The notes: a model not told the origin generated them from the sequence alone. A stretch of 64,000 bases of DNA from Ruminococcus sp. (GCA_015066845.1 SVNO01000001.1:62001-126000), one strand, 5' to 3'; shown: positions 35,663 through 43,630, counted from the first letter of the stretch. Made by a program: numbers and translations.

Positions 35663-36352
35663 ATGAAAAAAGCATTGGTTCTCGCAAGCGGCGGCATTGA
35701 CAGCACGACCTGTCTTGCGCTTGCGGTAAAGGAATATGGCAGTGAAAATGTCGTGGCACTTTCCATGTTCTACGGACAGAAGCACGACAAGGAACTGAAA
35801 GCGGCAAGGGATGTGGCAGCATATTACGGTGTCGCATACAAGGAACTGGATCTATCTCTGATTTTCGCAGATTCCAAGTGTTCTCTCCTCTCCCATTCCG
35901 AGGAGGAAATTCCCACGGACAGCTACGCACAGCAGCTTGCACAGACGGACGGCAAGCCGGTTTCGACCTATGTACCGTTCCGCAACGGTCTGTTCCTTGC
36001 AAGTGCGGCAAGCATTGCATTGTCAAACGACTGCACGGAAATTTACTACGGCGCACATTCTGACGACGCGGCAGGTGCGGCATATCCCGATTGCAGTGAG
36101 GTATTCAACATGGCAATGTCCGCGGCAATTTTCGAGGGCAGCGGACAGGCACTGCGCGTTCACGCACCCTTTGTAAGCATGACAAAGGCGGATGTTGTGA
36201 AAACCGGACTGGAGCTGAATGCGCCCTACCATCTGACATGGAGCTGCTACGAGGGCAAGGAGAGTCCCTGCGGAAAATGCGGCACATGCATTGACCGTGC
36301 AAAGGCATTTGCAGAAAACGGAATGACAGATCCGGCACTGAAAGGAGAATAA
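35663..36352 (+). CDS. queC: 7-cyano-7-deazaguanine (preQ0) synthase
   Basis: 229 residues. ATP-dependent conversion of 7-carboxy-7-deazaguanine to preQ0. The PP-loop SGGIDSTTC is at residues 9-17, and the C-terminal zinc cysteines are in [17 protein letters not shown]. The ATG at 35663 is seven bases after AAGGAGG; a TTG directly before it is also in frame. queF follows one base after the stop. Confidence 0.96.
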   Translation: MKKALVLASGGIDSTTCLALAVKEYGSENVVALSMFYGQKHDKELKAARDVAAYYGVAYKELDLSLIFADSKCSLLSHSEEEIPTDSYAQQLAQTDGKPVSTYVPFRNGLFLASAASIALSNDCTEIYYGAHSDDAAGAAYPDCSEVFNMAMSAAIFEGSGQALRVHAPFVSMTKADVVKTGLELNAPYHLTWSCYEGKESPCGKCGTCIDRAKAFAENGMTDPALKGE

Positions 36353-36353
36353 C

Positions 36354-36848
36354 ATGAGCAGAAACAAGGAAGAAATGCAGGACATTACGCTGCTGGGGAA
36401 TCAGAACGTGAAGTATGCGCAGAACTATGCGCCGGAGGTACTGGAAACTTTTGACAACAAGCACCCCGACCGTGATTATTTTGTCAAATTCAACTGCCCC
36501 GAATTTACAAGCCTCTGCCCGATTACAGGACAGCCCGATTTTGCGACAATCTACATTTCCTATGTTCCCGATGTGAAAATGGTCGAGAGCAAGTCCCTGA
36601 AGCTGTATCTGTTCAGCTTCCGTAATCATGGCGATTTCCATGAGGATTGCGTGAACATCATCATGAACGACCTGATTGCATTGATGAACCCGAAATACAT
36701 TGAAGTATGGGGAAAATTCCTCCCCCGCGGCGGCATTTCCATTGATCCGTACTGCAATTACGGCAGAAAAGGCACAGTATGGGAGCAGGTGGCATTTGAC
36801 AGGCTTGCAAAGCATGATATGTACCCTGAAATGATCAATAATCGCTGA
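36354..36848 (+). CDS. queF: NADPH-dependent preQ0 reductase
   Basis: 164 residues, the short unimodular QueF type. Reduces the nitrile of preQ0 to the aminomethyl group of preQ1. The catalytic Cys lies in [12 protein letters not shown], and the QueF motif [20 protein letters not shown] is intact. Completes the GTP-to-preQ1 pathway encoded by this operon. Tgt and QueA/QueG are not in the window. Confidence 0.96.
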   Translation: MSRNKEEMQDITLLGNQNVKYAQNYAPEVLETFDNKHPDRDYFVKFNCPEFTSLCPITGQPDFATIYISYVPDVKMVESKSLKLYLFSFRNHGDFHEDCVNIIMNDLIALMNPKYIEVWGKFLPRGGISIDPYCNYGRKGTVWEQVAFDRLAKHDMYPEMINNR

Positions 36849-36868
36849 TGACAGAAAGGACAACAGAG

Positions 36869-37219
36869 ATGGACAGAGAAAAACTGACTGCGGAAATGAG
36901 TGGCTACTCGATTTCCGAGCTGGAAATGATTTGTGAAACACAGGGAGAATACTACACGGATGAGGAAATGGATTTGATCACTGTCATTCTGGAGCAGAAG
37001 CGGCAGGAGGAGAAAACGGCTGAGAGCAAGGGGTTACTCCGTGAAACGATCTATTGTGTTATTGCGCTGCTTTTCAATGTTGTCGGGCTGATTCTCGGCA
37101 TTTATTTACTGCTTTCCCACGACCCGAACAAGAAGAAAATGGGCAAGCATGTGATGATTGCGGCGTTTATTTCTGTGTTATTGGGTGTATTTCTGCTTAT
37201 GGGCGGATTCAGATTTTAA
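36869..37219 (+). CDS. Small two-helix membrane protein at the end of the que operon
   Basis: 116 residues. An acidic cytoplasmic segment (SISELEMICETQGEYYTDEEMDLI) precedes two membrane helices separated by SHDPNKKKMGKH, reminiscent of short DUF4190-like proteins. ATG 36869 has an AAGGA site eight bases upstream; ATG 36848 overlaps the queF stop but has none. Unknown function, probably co-transcribed with que genes; a terminator follows. Confidence 0.65.
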   Translation: MDREKLTAEMSGYSISELEMICETQGEYYTDEEMDLITVILEQKRQEEKTAESKGLLRETIYCVIALLFNVVGLILGIYLLLSHDPNKKKMGKHVMIAAFISVLLGVFLLMGGFRF

Positions 37220-37222
37220 GAG

Positions 37223-37251
37223 AAAACGGAGAGCGATATGCTCTCCGTTTT
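37223..37251. terminator. Bidirectional intrinsic terminator
   Basis: Twelve-base-pair stem AAAACGGAGAGC/GCTCTCCGTTTT with a five-base loop. It ends the que operon on the plus strand and the DMT transporter gene on the minus strand. Confidence 0.88.
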
Positions 37252-37268
37252 ATTTGTCGAAAAAGTCT

Positions 37269-38174
37269 TTATTTTGCCGGAATCTTCTCTTTCTGCGGCA
37301 GATAGAAATTATTGTACCAGAACATGCCCACCGCAGCCGCGATAATGATGATATACCCCAGAAAGCTCCATCCATCGGGGATTTCCGAGAAAAACAGAAA
37401 TCCGAGTGCCGTGGAGAAGATAATCTGCGAATAATCATAGACCGAAATTTCCTTTGCCGGCGCGTAGCAATATGCCGCCGTGATGGTGAATTGTCCGCCT
37501 GCTGCTGCCGCGCCTGCACCGATGAGAAAGAGAAGCTGCGTCCATGTCATCGGGTGGAAATTCAGCATCAGGAACGGGAGCGTGACAAGGCAGGAAAACC
37601 CGGAAAAGAATGCAACAATAAAGGTTTTGGACATGCCTTTCTGCCCTAAAATGCGCACCATGCAATAGGCAAAACCTGCGCAGATGCCCCCGAACAGTCC
37701 TGCGGCAGAACCGATGAAATCCGTGAAATCAAGCGTTGGCTTGATGATGAGCAGACTCCCCAGAAATGCCGTCAGCACGGCAATTCCCTGAAAAGGTCTG
37801 AGCCTTTCTTTGAGGAATATCCACGAAAACAAAATCGTGAAAAAGGGAGACATTTTATTGAGCATGGATGCGTCCGACAGCACAAGCTGATCGATAGCGT
37901 AGAAATTGCAGAGGATGCCGATTGTACCGAATACCGACCGGAGCAGCAGATAACCCATCCCCTCTTTTTGGAAACGGAAATTATTCCTGTCCTTGATGAG
38001 AAGTACAAGAGCGATGAGGAAGGCAATGAAATTGCGGAAAAAGCTTTTCTGGACGGACGGCAGATCCCCCGAAAGCTTGACAAATGCGTTCATAAACGCA
38101 AAGCAGAACGCGGATAAAATAATGAGAAGAATACCGCGTGTCAGGTTACTTTGACGGTTGTTGTTTGTCTGCAT
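37269..38174 (-). CDS. EamA-family (DMT) transporter
   Basis: 301 residues, ten membrane helices in two EamA repeats (SAFCFAFMNAFVKLSG; then GLFGGICAGFAYCMVRILGQKG). Probably a metabolite exporter or carrier; substrate unknown. AAGGAGG precedes the ATG at 38174. It stands alone and diverges from the gene at 38258. Confidence 0.88.
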   Translation of the reverse strand: MQTNNNRQSNLTRGILLIILSAFCFAFMNAFVKLSGDLPSVQKSFFRNFIAFLIALVLLIKDRNNFRFQKEGMGYLLLRSVFGTIGILCNFYAIDQLVLSDASMLNKMSPFFTILFSWIFLKERLRPFQGIAVLTAFLGSLLIIKPTLDFTDFIGSAAGLFGGICAGFAYCMVRILGQKGMSKTFIVAFFSGFSCLVTLPFLMLNFHPMTWTQLLFLIGAGAAAAGGQFTITAAYCYAPAKEISVYDYSQIIFSTALGFLFFSEIPDGWSFLGYIIIIAAAVGMFWYNNFYLPQKEKIPAK

Positions 38175-38197
38175 GTGACCTCCTTGTTTTCTGTGCC

Positions 38198-38226
38198 TTG
38201 ACATTTTTCACGAAAAATGCTACAAT
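38198..38226 (+). promoter_or_regulatory. Sigma-A promoter for the membrane protein gene at 38258
   Basis: TTGACA (38198-38203), 17-bp spacer, TACAAT (38221-38226). Confidence 0.82.
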
Positions 38227-38257
38227 AGGGTAACGACTCATGAAAGGGGGCAGGTTT

Positions 38258-38797
38258 TTGAAAAATATCAGCTATCGCGTGGCACTCGGCGGCATAATCT
38301 CCGCATTCTGTCTGCTTGCCATGTTTCTGACAGGTGTATTTCCTGCACTCTCCTTTGTATTGCCCATGATGACGGGTATTCTCATGCTCATCATGGTCAA
38401 CGAGGTGAATGTGCCGTGGGCACTGCTCACCTACCTTGCAGTCGGGCTGCTGTCGCTGTTTGTGACCTATGATAAAGGATCGGCAATGGTTTTCATTCTG
38501 TTTTTCGGGCATTACCCGATTACCTACCGTTATCTGAACAAAATCCCCCTTAGAATTCTCCGGCTGCTTGTCAAGCTTGCAGTGTTCAACGGATGCATGA
38601 TCCTGTTTTATTATATCAACGTCTATCTGTTCGGCTTGCAGGATCTGCTCGAAGCCGCGCAGGATTTTGGAAAATACGGTACAATCATCCTGCTCGCGGC
38701 AATGAATCCGTTTTTCCTCATGTACGACTACTCGCTTGACGGACTGTGTGAATTGTACCGCCGTTCCCTTAAACCGAGGATTCTTGGAAAACGTTAA
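38258..38797 (+). CDS. Uncharacterised integral membrane protein
   Basis: 179 residues, about five membrane helices (opening SYRVALGGIISAFCLLAMFLTGVFP). The pattern is like that of small substrate-specific transporter subunits, but no family can be fixed. The start is read as TTG 38258, seven bases after AAAGGGGG. ATG 38240 is in frame but lies only about 7 nt from the predicted transcription start and has no ribosome site. Single-gene unit with its own promoter and terminator. Confidence 0.7.
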   Translation: MKNISYRVALGGIISAFCLLAMFLTGVFPALSFVLPMMTGILMLIMVNEVNVPWALLTYLAVGLLSLFVTYDKGSAMVFILFFGHYPITYRYLNKIPLRILRLLVKLAVFNGCMILFYYINVYLFGLQDLLEAAQDFGKYGTIILLAAMNPFFLMYDYSLDGLCELYRRSLKPRILGKR

Positions 38798-38808
38798 CTA
38801 TTCATGCA

Positions 38809-38839
38809 AAATCACCGGAATACGAAGTTCCGGTGATTT
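38809..38839. terminator. Bidirectional intrinsic terminator
   Basis: Twelve-base-pair stem AAATCACCGGAA/TTCCGGTGATTT with a seven-base loop and flanking A/T tracts. It serves the plus-strand membrane gene and minus-strand luxS. Confidence 0.85.
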
Positions 38840-38853
38840 ATTTTCGGTATGGA

Positions 38854-39324
38854 TTATTCAGCCGGATAAACAAGCTGCTGCACTGTCCATCCCTTGAGCG
38901 CGCTGCACATATCCTTTGCAATTTCCCTTGCACCTGCAAGGTCATGCATTTTGTAATTGCCGCATTCAATGCGCTTGTTGCCGGGGATTTCGCCGTCAAA
39001 TTCCGCGATATAGGCAAAACAATCCTGCACCAGACGGATGGCAGTTTCAGGCGAAAGCGTATCGCGTACGAGGAAATAAAAACCCGTCAGACAGCCCATG
39101 GGGCCGACATAGACGATCTGGTCGCTGTACTGGGTGTTGCGCACATAGGTTGCGAACAGATGCTCAAAAGTATGCGCTGCCGGCGGTGTGAGGTAGTCGT
39201 TTTCCGCATTGTTCGGGAGCTTCATGCGGATGTCGTAGGTAATCACATCGCCATCAACACGGGAAGTGTACATGCCCTTTCCGAGGATGTCGTGATTTAT
39301 CGTAAAGCTTGCAATTTTTTTCAT
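38854..39324 (-). CDS. luxS: S-ribosylhomocysteine lyase
   Basis: 156 residues. Cleaves S-ribosylhomocysteine to homocysteine and the AI-2 precursor DPD; part of the activated methyl cycle. The metal site HTFEHLFA and the catalytic cysteine segment PMGCLTGFYF are intact. ATG 39324 has an AAAGGAA site, matching the family start MKKIxSF. Own promoter at 39356-39384. It can serve methyl recycling without implying quorum sensing. Confidence 0.96.
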   Translation of the reverse strand: MKKIASFTINHDILGKGMYTSRVDGDVITYDIRMKLPNNAENDYLTPPAAHTFEHLFATYVRNTQYSDQIVYVGPMGCLTGFYFLVRDTLSPETAIRLVQDCFAYIAEFDGEIPGNKRIECGNYKMHDLAGAREIAKDMCSALKGWTVQQLVYPAE

Positions 39325-39355
39325 AGAATCAGTTCCTTTCAGATGTTGTACCTTT

Positions 39356-39384
39356 ATTGTACACCGAAACGGGGAAAATGTCAA
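39356..39384 (-). promoter_or_regulatory. Sigma-A promoter for luxS
   Basis: Minus strand TTGACA (39379-39384), 17-bp spacer, TACAAT (39356-39361). Confidence 0.82.
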
Positions 39385-39410
39385 GGCATCATCCCCGAAA
39401 GGATGATGCC
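39385..39410 (-). terminator. Hairpin after the SdpI-like gene
   Basis: Perfect ten-base-pair stem GGCATCATCC/GGATGATGCC with a six-base loop, abutting the luxS -35 box. No T-run, so termination strength is uncertain. Confidence 0.6.
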
Positions 39411-39415
39411 TGAAG

Positions 39416-40087
39416 TCATTCGTCATTTCTATGCATGTAGGAGTATACCGTCACAATCACTAATGTAAGCATCAGCACTGTAAAGAATACCAGAAACAGC
39501 CATTCTGAGGTGATGTTGGCAATCCGGAAAATCACGGATGAGAGAACCAGTACAAGACCTGCAATCACGAGCACCTTGCCGCCGAAACGGTGCGTCAGCT
39601 TCCAGCACTGTTCGTTTTTAAGCGTCCATGAAGTTTTGATGCCGAGCGTGGCATTCTGTGCAATGGTCGGGAAATAATTGCCCATCCCGATGAACAGGAG
39701 TCCCATGAGGAGGACAATCAGAAACTGAGGATGTACAGGAAATGCACATTCCGCACCGATGACCGCTTCACCCCGCATAGTGAACAGGGTAATCCAGTTC
39801 ATCGGGATGAAAAACGCCATCATAATGACCATCATAATTTGCAGCACCTTGCGGTTTGCATAGTCCTTTTTGCGCAGCTTCAATTCCAGCAGCATACCGA
39901 GCGAAACCAGAAGCGGCAAGAATGCAAGAAAGAGTGCTGTGTATTTCGAGCCGATGCTGTCCACCCGAAAATGCATGTCAAAATGCGTGGGAACAATATC
40001 AGGAAGTGTTGTGATGAAAATGATGGATGCAATCAGGTTGACGATACCTGCGATAATGCTGAAAACTGCGATTTTATTGTTCTTCAT
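39416..40087 (-). CDS. SdpI/DUF1648-family membrane protein
   Basis: 223 residues, about six membrane helices. The start has the DUF1648 pattern (LPDIVPTHFDMHFRVDSIGSKYTALFL). The later NATLGIKTSWTLKNEQCWKLTHRFGG is the SdpI/YhfL segment. In B. subtilis, SdpI protects against the SdpC cannibalism toxin and sequesters SdpR. Here no sdpC-like gene is adjacent. It overlaps the ArsR-type gene by 14 bp. Confidence 0.88.
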   Translation of the reverse strand: MKNNKIAVFSIIAGIVNLIASIIFITTLPDIVPTHFDMHFRVDSIGSKYTALFLAFLPLLVSLGMLLELKLRKKDYANRKVLQIMMVIMMAFFIPMNWITLFTMRGEAVIGAECAFPVHPQFLIVLLMGLLFIGMGNYFPTIAQNATLGIKTSWTLKNEQCWKLTHRFGGKVLVIAGLVLVLSSVIFRIANITSEWLFLVFFTVLMLTLVIVTVYSYMHRNDE

Positions 40088-40355
40088 GATGCTCCTCCTG
40101 TGTGCCGAACATGCCCATCATGGATTTCAGAAATTCCTGAAAAACCGTGGTGTTCAGGCTGTAAATAATCTTCTGCGCCTGTCGCTGAGTGCGGACAAGC
40201 TCTGCCTCTTTTAAGATTTTCAGATGGTGCGACATGGTAGCACCTGAGAAATCGAAGTGCTCCCCGATTTCCCCTGCCGTCATGTCCTTCTTCTGCAAAA
40301 GCGTGAGGATTTCACGCCTTGTCGGGTCAGCCAGTGCACTCCACACATCGTTCAT
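40074..40355 (-). CDS. ArsR/SdpR-type winged-helix repressor
   Basis: 93 residues: MNDVWSALADPTRREILTLL, AGEIGEHFDFSGATMSHHLKIL (recognition helix) and AELVRTQRQAQKIIYSLN are typical ArsR-family. No metal-binding CxC motif is seen, as in SdpR-type autorepressors. It sits between the YhfC-like and SdpI-like genes, overlapping both. It is the obvious candidate to bind the two inverted repeats that flank the operon promoter. Confidence 0.9.
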   Translation of the reverse strand: MNDVWSALADPTRREILTLLQKKDMTAGEIGEHFDFSGATMSHHLKILKEAELVRTQRQAQKIIYSLNTTVFQEFLKSMMGMFGTQEEHHEEQ

Positions 40356-41184
40356 AAACAGCACCCCATTTCTTCCGCAGACGAATGATACCGCATACCG
40401 CAAAAGCTGCTGCAACGGTCACCATTACTTCTATAATGACAGTCGCCGCGTTTTTACTGATGACTTCGCCCAGATAGGGAGTGGAGAGTCCTTGAATCAC
40501 TACCATCGAATCAATCAGCGTATGGAAAAGGAAAGACAGCAGAACGCCGATAACAGGACGTTTTTTCATAACAAAATAGAAAACCAGCATACTCATGAAC
40601 AGATGCGCGATAATCGCCATTCCACGTTCCCAGATTCCGACAAGATACAGCAGCGGAGCGTCGTTGATAAGCGAATCTTTAAGTGCTTCAAACTGCGCTG
40701 GGTCAACGCCCGACTGTGCGGAGGTTTCTACAATAGCATCGAAAGAACCATTGTTGATCATCACCGCATAGAGGAGAAGGTTGAGGTATTGAAGCCCTGC
40801 TATGAGGATGGATTCAATACAGCCGTGTCCAAGACCTGCTGCCATTGCCCGATGCAAGGTAATCCCCTTTTTGTCGAGGATCTTTGCCGCACCGAATCTG
40901 CCGGAAACCTCAAAAAGACCTGCCGTTGCCGCAAGACTGAGTGCATAAACAAGATAGTGATTCGTCGCATATTCCATGAATCCGGCATTCATAGAAAGCA
41001 TATTCAGAATCGGAATACGGATAAGTATCTGGGGAATGAAAAATCCGAGTGCGCCGATGAGTGCCGGAAACCAGAGCTTTTCGGATTTATGCCGGATGCA
41101 GTACCAGATGATGATGCCTGCCGGAATCAGGGCAGTTGCTGCCATTGCAAGGCAGATACATACAATTGATGCGCTGTTTACCAT
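40327..41184 (-). CDS. YhfC-family membrane protein (possible intramembrane protease-like)
   Basis: 285 residues with about eight membrane helices. GLGHGCIESI, WERGMAIIAHLFMSML and LSFLFHTLID contain paired Glu/His residues in helices, as in the YhfC family, which is distantly related to CPBP-type membrane proteases. First gene of a three-gene operon with the ArsR-like repressor and SdpI-like protein. CAGGAGG precedes the ATG. Protease activity is a family-based guess. Confidence 0.75.
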   Translation of the reverse strand: MVNSASIVCICLAMAATALIPAGIIIWYCIRHKSEKLWFPALIGALGFFIPQILIRIPILNMLSMNAGFMEYATNHYLVYALSLAATAGLFEVSGRFGAAKILDKKGITLHRAMAAGLGHGCIESILIAGLQYLNLLLYAVMINNGSFDAIVETSAQSGVDPAQFEALKDSLINDAPLLYLVGIWERGMAIIAHLFMSMLVFYFVMKKRPVIGVLLSFLFHTLIDSMVVIQGLSTPYLGEVISKNAATVIIEVMVTVAAAFAVCGIIRLRKKWGAVYERCVECTG

Positions 41185-41217
41185 AATGATAACCTCCTGT
41201 TGTTCAGTGACGGTTGT

Positions 41218-41239
41218 TATTTAGATTTCCGTCTAAATA
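41218..41239. promoter_or_regulatory. Operator-like inverted repeat O1 (downstream of -10)
   Basis: TATTTAGA, six-base spacer, TCTAAATA. Same half-sites and spacing as at 41274-41295. It covers the expected transcription start of the yhfC-sdpR-sdpI-type operon. Confidence 0.85.
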
Positions 41240-41240
41240 C

Positions 41241-41269
41241 AGTATAGCACAGTTGAGGAGGTTTGTCAA
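41241..41269 (-). promoter_or_regulatory. Sigma-A promoter of the YhfC/SdpR/SdpI-like operon
   Basis: Minus strand TTGACA (41264-41269), 17-bp spacer, TATACT (41241-41246), bracketed by two identical operator-type palindromes. Confidence 0.85.
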
Positions 41270-41273
41270 GGGG

Positions 41274-41295
41274 TATTTAGAAAAAAATCTAAATA
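41274..41295. promoter_or_regulatory. Operator-like inverted repeat O2 (upstream of -35)
   Basis: TATTTAGA, six A residues, TCTAAATA; 56 bp centre-to-centre from O1. Confidence 0.85.
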
Positions 41296-41307
41296 AGTTT
41301 TTGGGGC

Positions 41308-41336
41308 AAAAAAATGCCCTGCATTACACAGGGCAT
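41308..41336 (-). terminator. Intrinsic terminator of prs
   Basis: Minus-strand stem ATGCCCTG/CAGGGCAT followed by seven T residues. Confidence 0.9.
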
Positions 41337-41348
41337 CGTAACATATTC

Positions 41349-42485
41349 TTAGTTATACTGCTCCAGCAGCTGCTGAATCTTCTCATGGGGGTCAATAACA
41401 GTGCTGATGGAAACGTCGTGGTTCAGGGATGCGATGAAGTATGCGATGTACTTGGATACGTCAACCTCATGGAACCACTCACGCTTGAGAAGCTCCGGAG
41501 AACGATAGGTCAGGTTTGTACCGAATACACCGCTGATGAAGCCGTCATGATATGCCTGATCGAACTTCTCCAGACCATTGGTAAAGATGGAATAGGTCGC
41601 ATATGCAAAAATTCTCTTTGCATTACGCTTCTTCAGCTCGTATGCAATATCCAGAACGGATTCGCCGGAAGAAATAATATCGTCAGCAATGAACACATCC
41701 TTACCCTCTACGGAGTTGCCGAGGTATTCGTGTGCCACAATCGGATTTCTGCCGTTGACGATTCTGGAATAGTCACGTCTTTTGTAGAACATACCCATGT
41801 CCACACCAAGTACGGATGCATAGTACATGTTGCGGTTAAGCGCACCTTCATCGGGGCTGACTACCATGAAATTCTCCTTGGTTGCATGGAAATTCTCAAT
41901 GGACTTGAACATGGTCTTGAGTACCTGATAGGACGGGATAACATTGTCAAAGCCCATCAGCGGAACAGCGTTGTGTACTCTCGGATCATGTGCGTCAAAT
42001 GTCACGATATTGGAAACACCCATCGCCTGCAGTTCCTGCAATGCCACTGCACAGTCGAGGGATTCACGATAGTTGCGGCGGTGCTGTCTGCCACCGTAGA
42101 GGCTGGGCATGATCACATTAACTCTGTATGCCTTGCCGCTAGCAGCCTGAATGATACGCTTGAGGTCCTGATAATGGTCATCGGGGGACATTGCGTTCTT
42201 CATGCCGAAATATTCATAGGTGCAGCTGTAATTGCCCACATCTGTGATGATGTACAGGTCCTTACCACGGATGGTGGACTTGATCAATCCCTTACCATCA
42301 CCGGATGCGAAACGGGGGCATTCGTTCTCTACGAGGAAATTCTCATAATCATAGCCGCCTTTGTTTGCCCACTCCACGAGATAGCCATTGATTTTGTCAC
42401 CCAGCTCTCTCGCGCTCTGCATGGCGATCAGACCGAGGGGGGCAACGTTGGTTTCAAGGTTGAACAGCACTTCATTCTTACTCAT
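41349..42485 (-). CDS. prs: Ribose-phosphate pyrophosphokinase (long clostridial type)
   Basis: 378 residues, longer than the classical about 315. Makes PRPP from ribose-5-phosphate and ATP. Recognisable elements are the MPSLYGGRQHRR active-site loop, TFDAHDPRVHN and the PRPP-binding DVFIADDIISSGESV. It clusters with ppa, hpt and purine transport. ATG 42485 is chosen by homology; a GTG at 42521 is in frame but lies right on the AAGGAAGGA site. A hairpin sits just before the start. Confidence 0.9.
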   Translation of the reverse strand: MSKNEVLFNLETNVAPLGLIAMQSARELGDKINGYLVEWANKGGYDYENFLVENECPRFASGDGKGLIKSTIRGKDLYIITDVGNYSCTYEYFGMKNAMSPDDHYQDLKRIIQAASGKAYRVNVIMPSLYGGRQHRRNYRESLDCAVALQELQAMGVSNIVTFDAHDPRVHNAVPLMGFDNVIPSYQVLKTMFKSIENFHATKENFMVVSPDEGALNRNMYYASVLGVDMGMFYKRRDYSRIVNGRNPIVAHEYLGNSVEGKDVFIADDIISSGESVLDIAYELKKRNAKRIFAYATYSIFTNGLEKFDQAYHDGFISGVFGTNLTYRSPELLKREWFHEVDVSKYIAYFIASLNHDVSISTVIDPHEKIQQLLEQYN

Positions 42486-42495
42486 ACTTTTCTTT

Positions 42496-42519
42496 GCTTC
42501 CGTTGTACCGCACGGAAGC
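42496..42519 (-). promoter_or_regulatory. Hairpin immediately upstream of prs start
   Basis: Minus-strand GCTTCCGT/ACGGAAGC with an eight-base loop ending ten bases before the ATG. It would cover the strong AAGGAAGGAG site only partly, leaving a weak AAAGAAAAG near the start; possible translational control. Confidence 0.45.
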
Positions 42520-42541
42520 ACTCCTTCCTTGGATATTATTC

Positions 42542-42564
42542 AATCAGGGGAATTCTCCCTGATT
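42542..42564 (-). terminator. Hairpin between ppa and prs
   Basis: Minus-strand AATCAGGG/CCCTGATT with a seven-base loop, followed by GAATAATAT rather than a T-run. Weak or partial terminator. Confidence 0.45.
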
Positions 42565-42574
42565 CGTGGCATAA

Positions 42575-43105
42575 TTACTTACAGAACTTTTCGATATAGT
42601 GGTCGATATCCGCAGCGATAATCTGCTTTGCTACATCCACGTCCTCAATTTCGTCCACCGCTGTGGTCTTGTTTTCCAGCTCCTTGTACACCTTGAAGAA
42701 ATGAATCATTTCATCAAAAATGTGACGGGGCAGCTCATTGATGGAATGGTAGCAGTTGTAGTTGGGGTCCTCAAAGGGAATGGCGATGATTTTATCATCG
42801 TGCCTGCCGCTGTCAAGCATACGGATAACACCGATGGGATAGCAGCGCACGAGCGTCATCGGTGACAGCGTTTCTGAGCAGACGAGCAGGACATCAAGCG
42901 GGTCCTCATCATCGGCATAAGTACGCGGAATCAGACCGTAGTTTGCCGGATAGTGCGTGGATGTGTGGAGAATGCGGTCAAGCTTCATCAGACCGGTTTC
43001 CTTGTCCAACTCATACTTGATCTTGCTTCCCTTGGGGATCTCAATCACTGCAACAAAGTCCTCCGGATTGATTCGCTTGGGGCTGATGTTGTGCCAGATA
43101 TTCAT
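42575..43105 (-). CDS. ppa: Inorganic pyrophosphatase (family I)
   Basis: 176 residues. Hydrolyses PPi. Motifs EIPKGSKIKYELDK, HYPANYGLIPRTY and the metal-binding DEDPLDVLLV are intact. ATG 43105 has an AGAGGTG site; the frame is open far upstream but homologues start MNIWH. Own promoter at 43154-43182; prs follows. Confidence 0.96.
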   Translation of the reverse strand: MNIWHNISPKRINPEDFVAVIEIPKGSKIKYELDKETGLMKLDRILHTSTHYPANYGLIPRTYADDEDPLDVLLVCSETLSPMTLVRCYPIGVIRMLDSGRHDDKIIAIPFEDPNYNCYHSINELPRHIFDEMIHFFKVYKELENKTTAVDEIEDVDVAKQIIAADIDHYIEKFCK

Positions 43106-43153
43106 AGATAACACCTCTTGCTTTTTGGGAAAATGGCATACCCTTATATCATA

Positions 43154-43182
43154 AGTATACCTGTGTTTTTTCGTTTTGTCAA
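43154..43182 (-). promoter_or_regulatory. Sigma-A promoter for ppa
   Basis: Minus strand TTGACA (43177-43182), 17-bp spacer, TATACT (43154-43159). Confidence 0.85.
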
Positions 43183-43261
43183 TCACCCTTTGCAAATGCA
43201 TCTGAAGTTTGTCGGATTTTCTAAAATCGCTTTGCTTTTTAACAGGTTTTATAGACATTTC

Positions 43262-43332
43262 ACGAACTGCATGGAAGAATTTCCAGTCCCCTTCCCCTGT
43301 TCTGAAACAGTTTGCAGCCGGATGCAGTTCGT
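43262..43332. other. 71-bp inverted-repeat element in the ppa-hpt gap
   Basis: An 11-bp perfect stem ACGAACTGCAT/ATGCAGTTCGT encloses 49 bases that contain two smaller stems (GGAA/TTCC and CTGTT/AACAG), giving a three-way-junction-like fold. No convincing gene overlaps it. The rest of the about 290-bp stretch between the ppa and hpt promoters shows nothing else I recognise. Could be a small structured RNA or a decayed repeat. Confidence 0.5.
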
Positions 43333-43470
43333 TTCACCCCTTTGCCTTGCATTCCGTCAACTTGCCCAAAAATCAAGTCGTATAGTCTTGCAGAAAACCG
43401 AAATTTTTGTTCAACCTGACGAAAAGCATTTTTGCGGCAGGATGGAGGGATTCTTTCTGGCAAATTACCC

Positions 43471-43499
43471 TTGTTTTTCATTTGAATATATGATATAAT
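43471..43499 (+). promoter_or_regulatory. Sigma-A promoter for hpt
   Basis: TTGTTT (43471-43476), 17-bp spacer, TATAAT (43494-43499). The about 150-nt leader contains the repeat at 43540-43630. Confidence 0.75.
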
Positions 43500-43539
43500 A
43501 AGGGCATATCCGACAGATGATGTCCGGAAATGTACGTTA

Positions 43540-43630
43540 GGCAATACCGCACATATGTCAAGGAATTTTGAGGCAAGATGACGGCAAAGATGATGTACTG
43601 AGCCGCGGACGGTCTTTGTGCAGTATTGCC
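43540..43630 (-). repeat. Interspersed repeat with GGCAATAC termini, full copy
   Basis: 91 bp, beginning GGCAATACCGCACA and ending with the inverted GTGCAGTATTGCC. Its rc start (GGCAATACTGCACAAAGAC, then a CCGCGG block, then TACATCA) aligns with the copy at 25315-25396. It lies in the hpt leader RNA and could form a long hairpin. It has no coding capacity and looks like a MITE- or REP-type element. Confidence 0.65.

Noticed and set aside
43118-43544. Overlapping open frames on both strands in the ppa-hpt gap (126 and 94 residues)
   Set aside because: No ribosome sites, no recognisable motifs, and they run across the two promoters.
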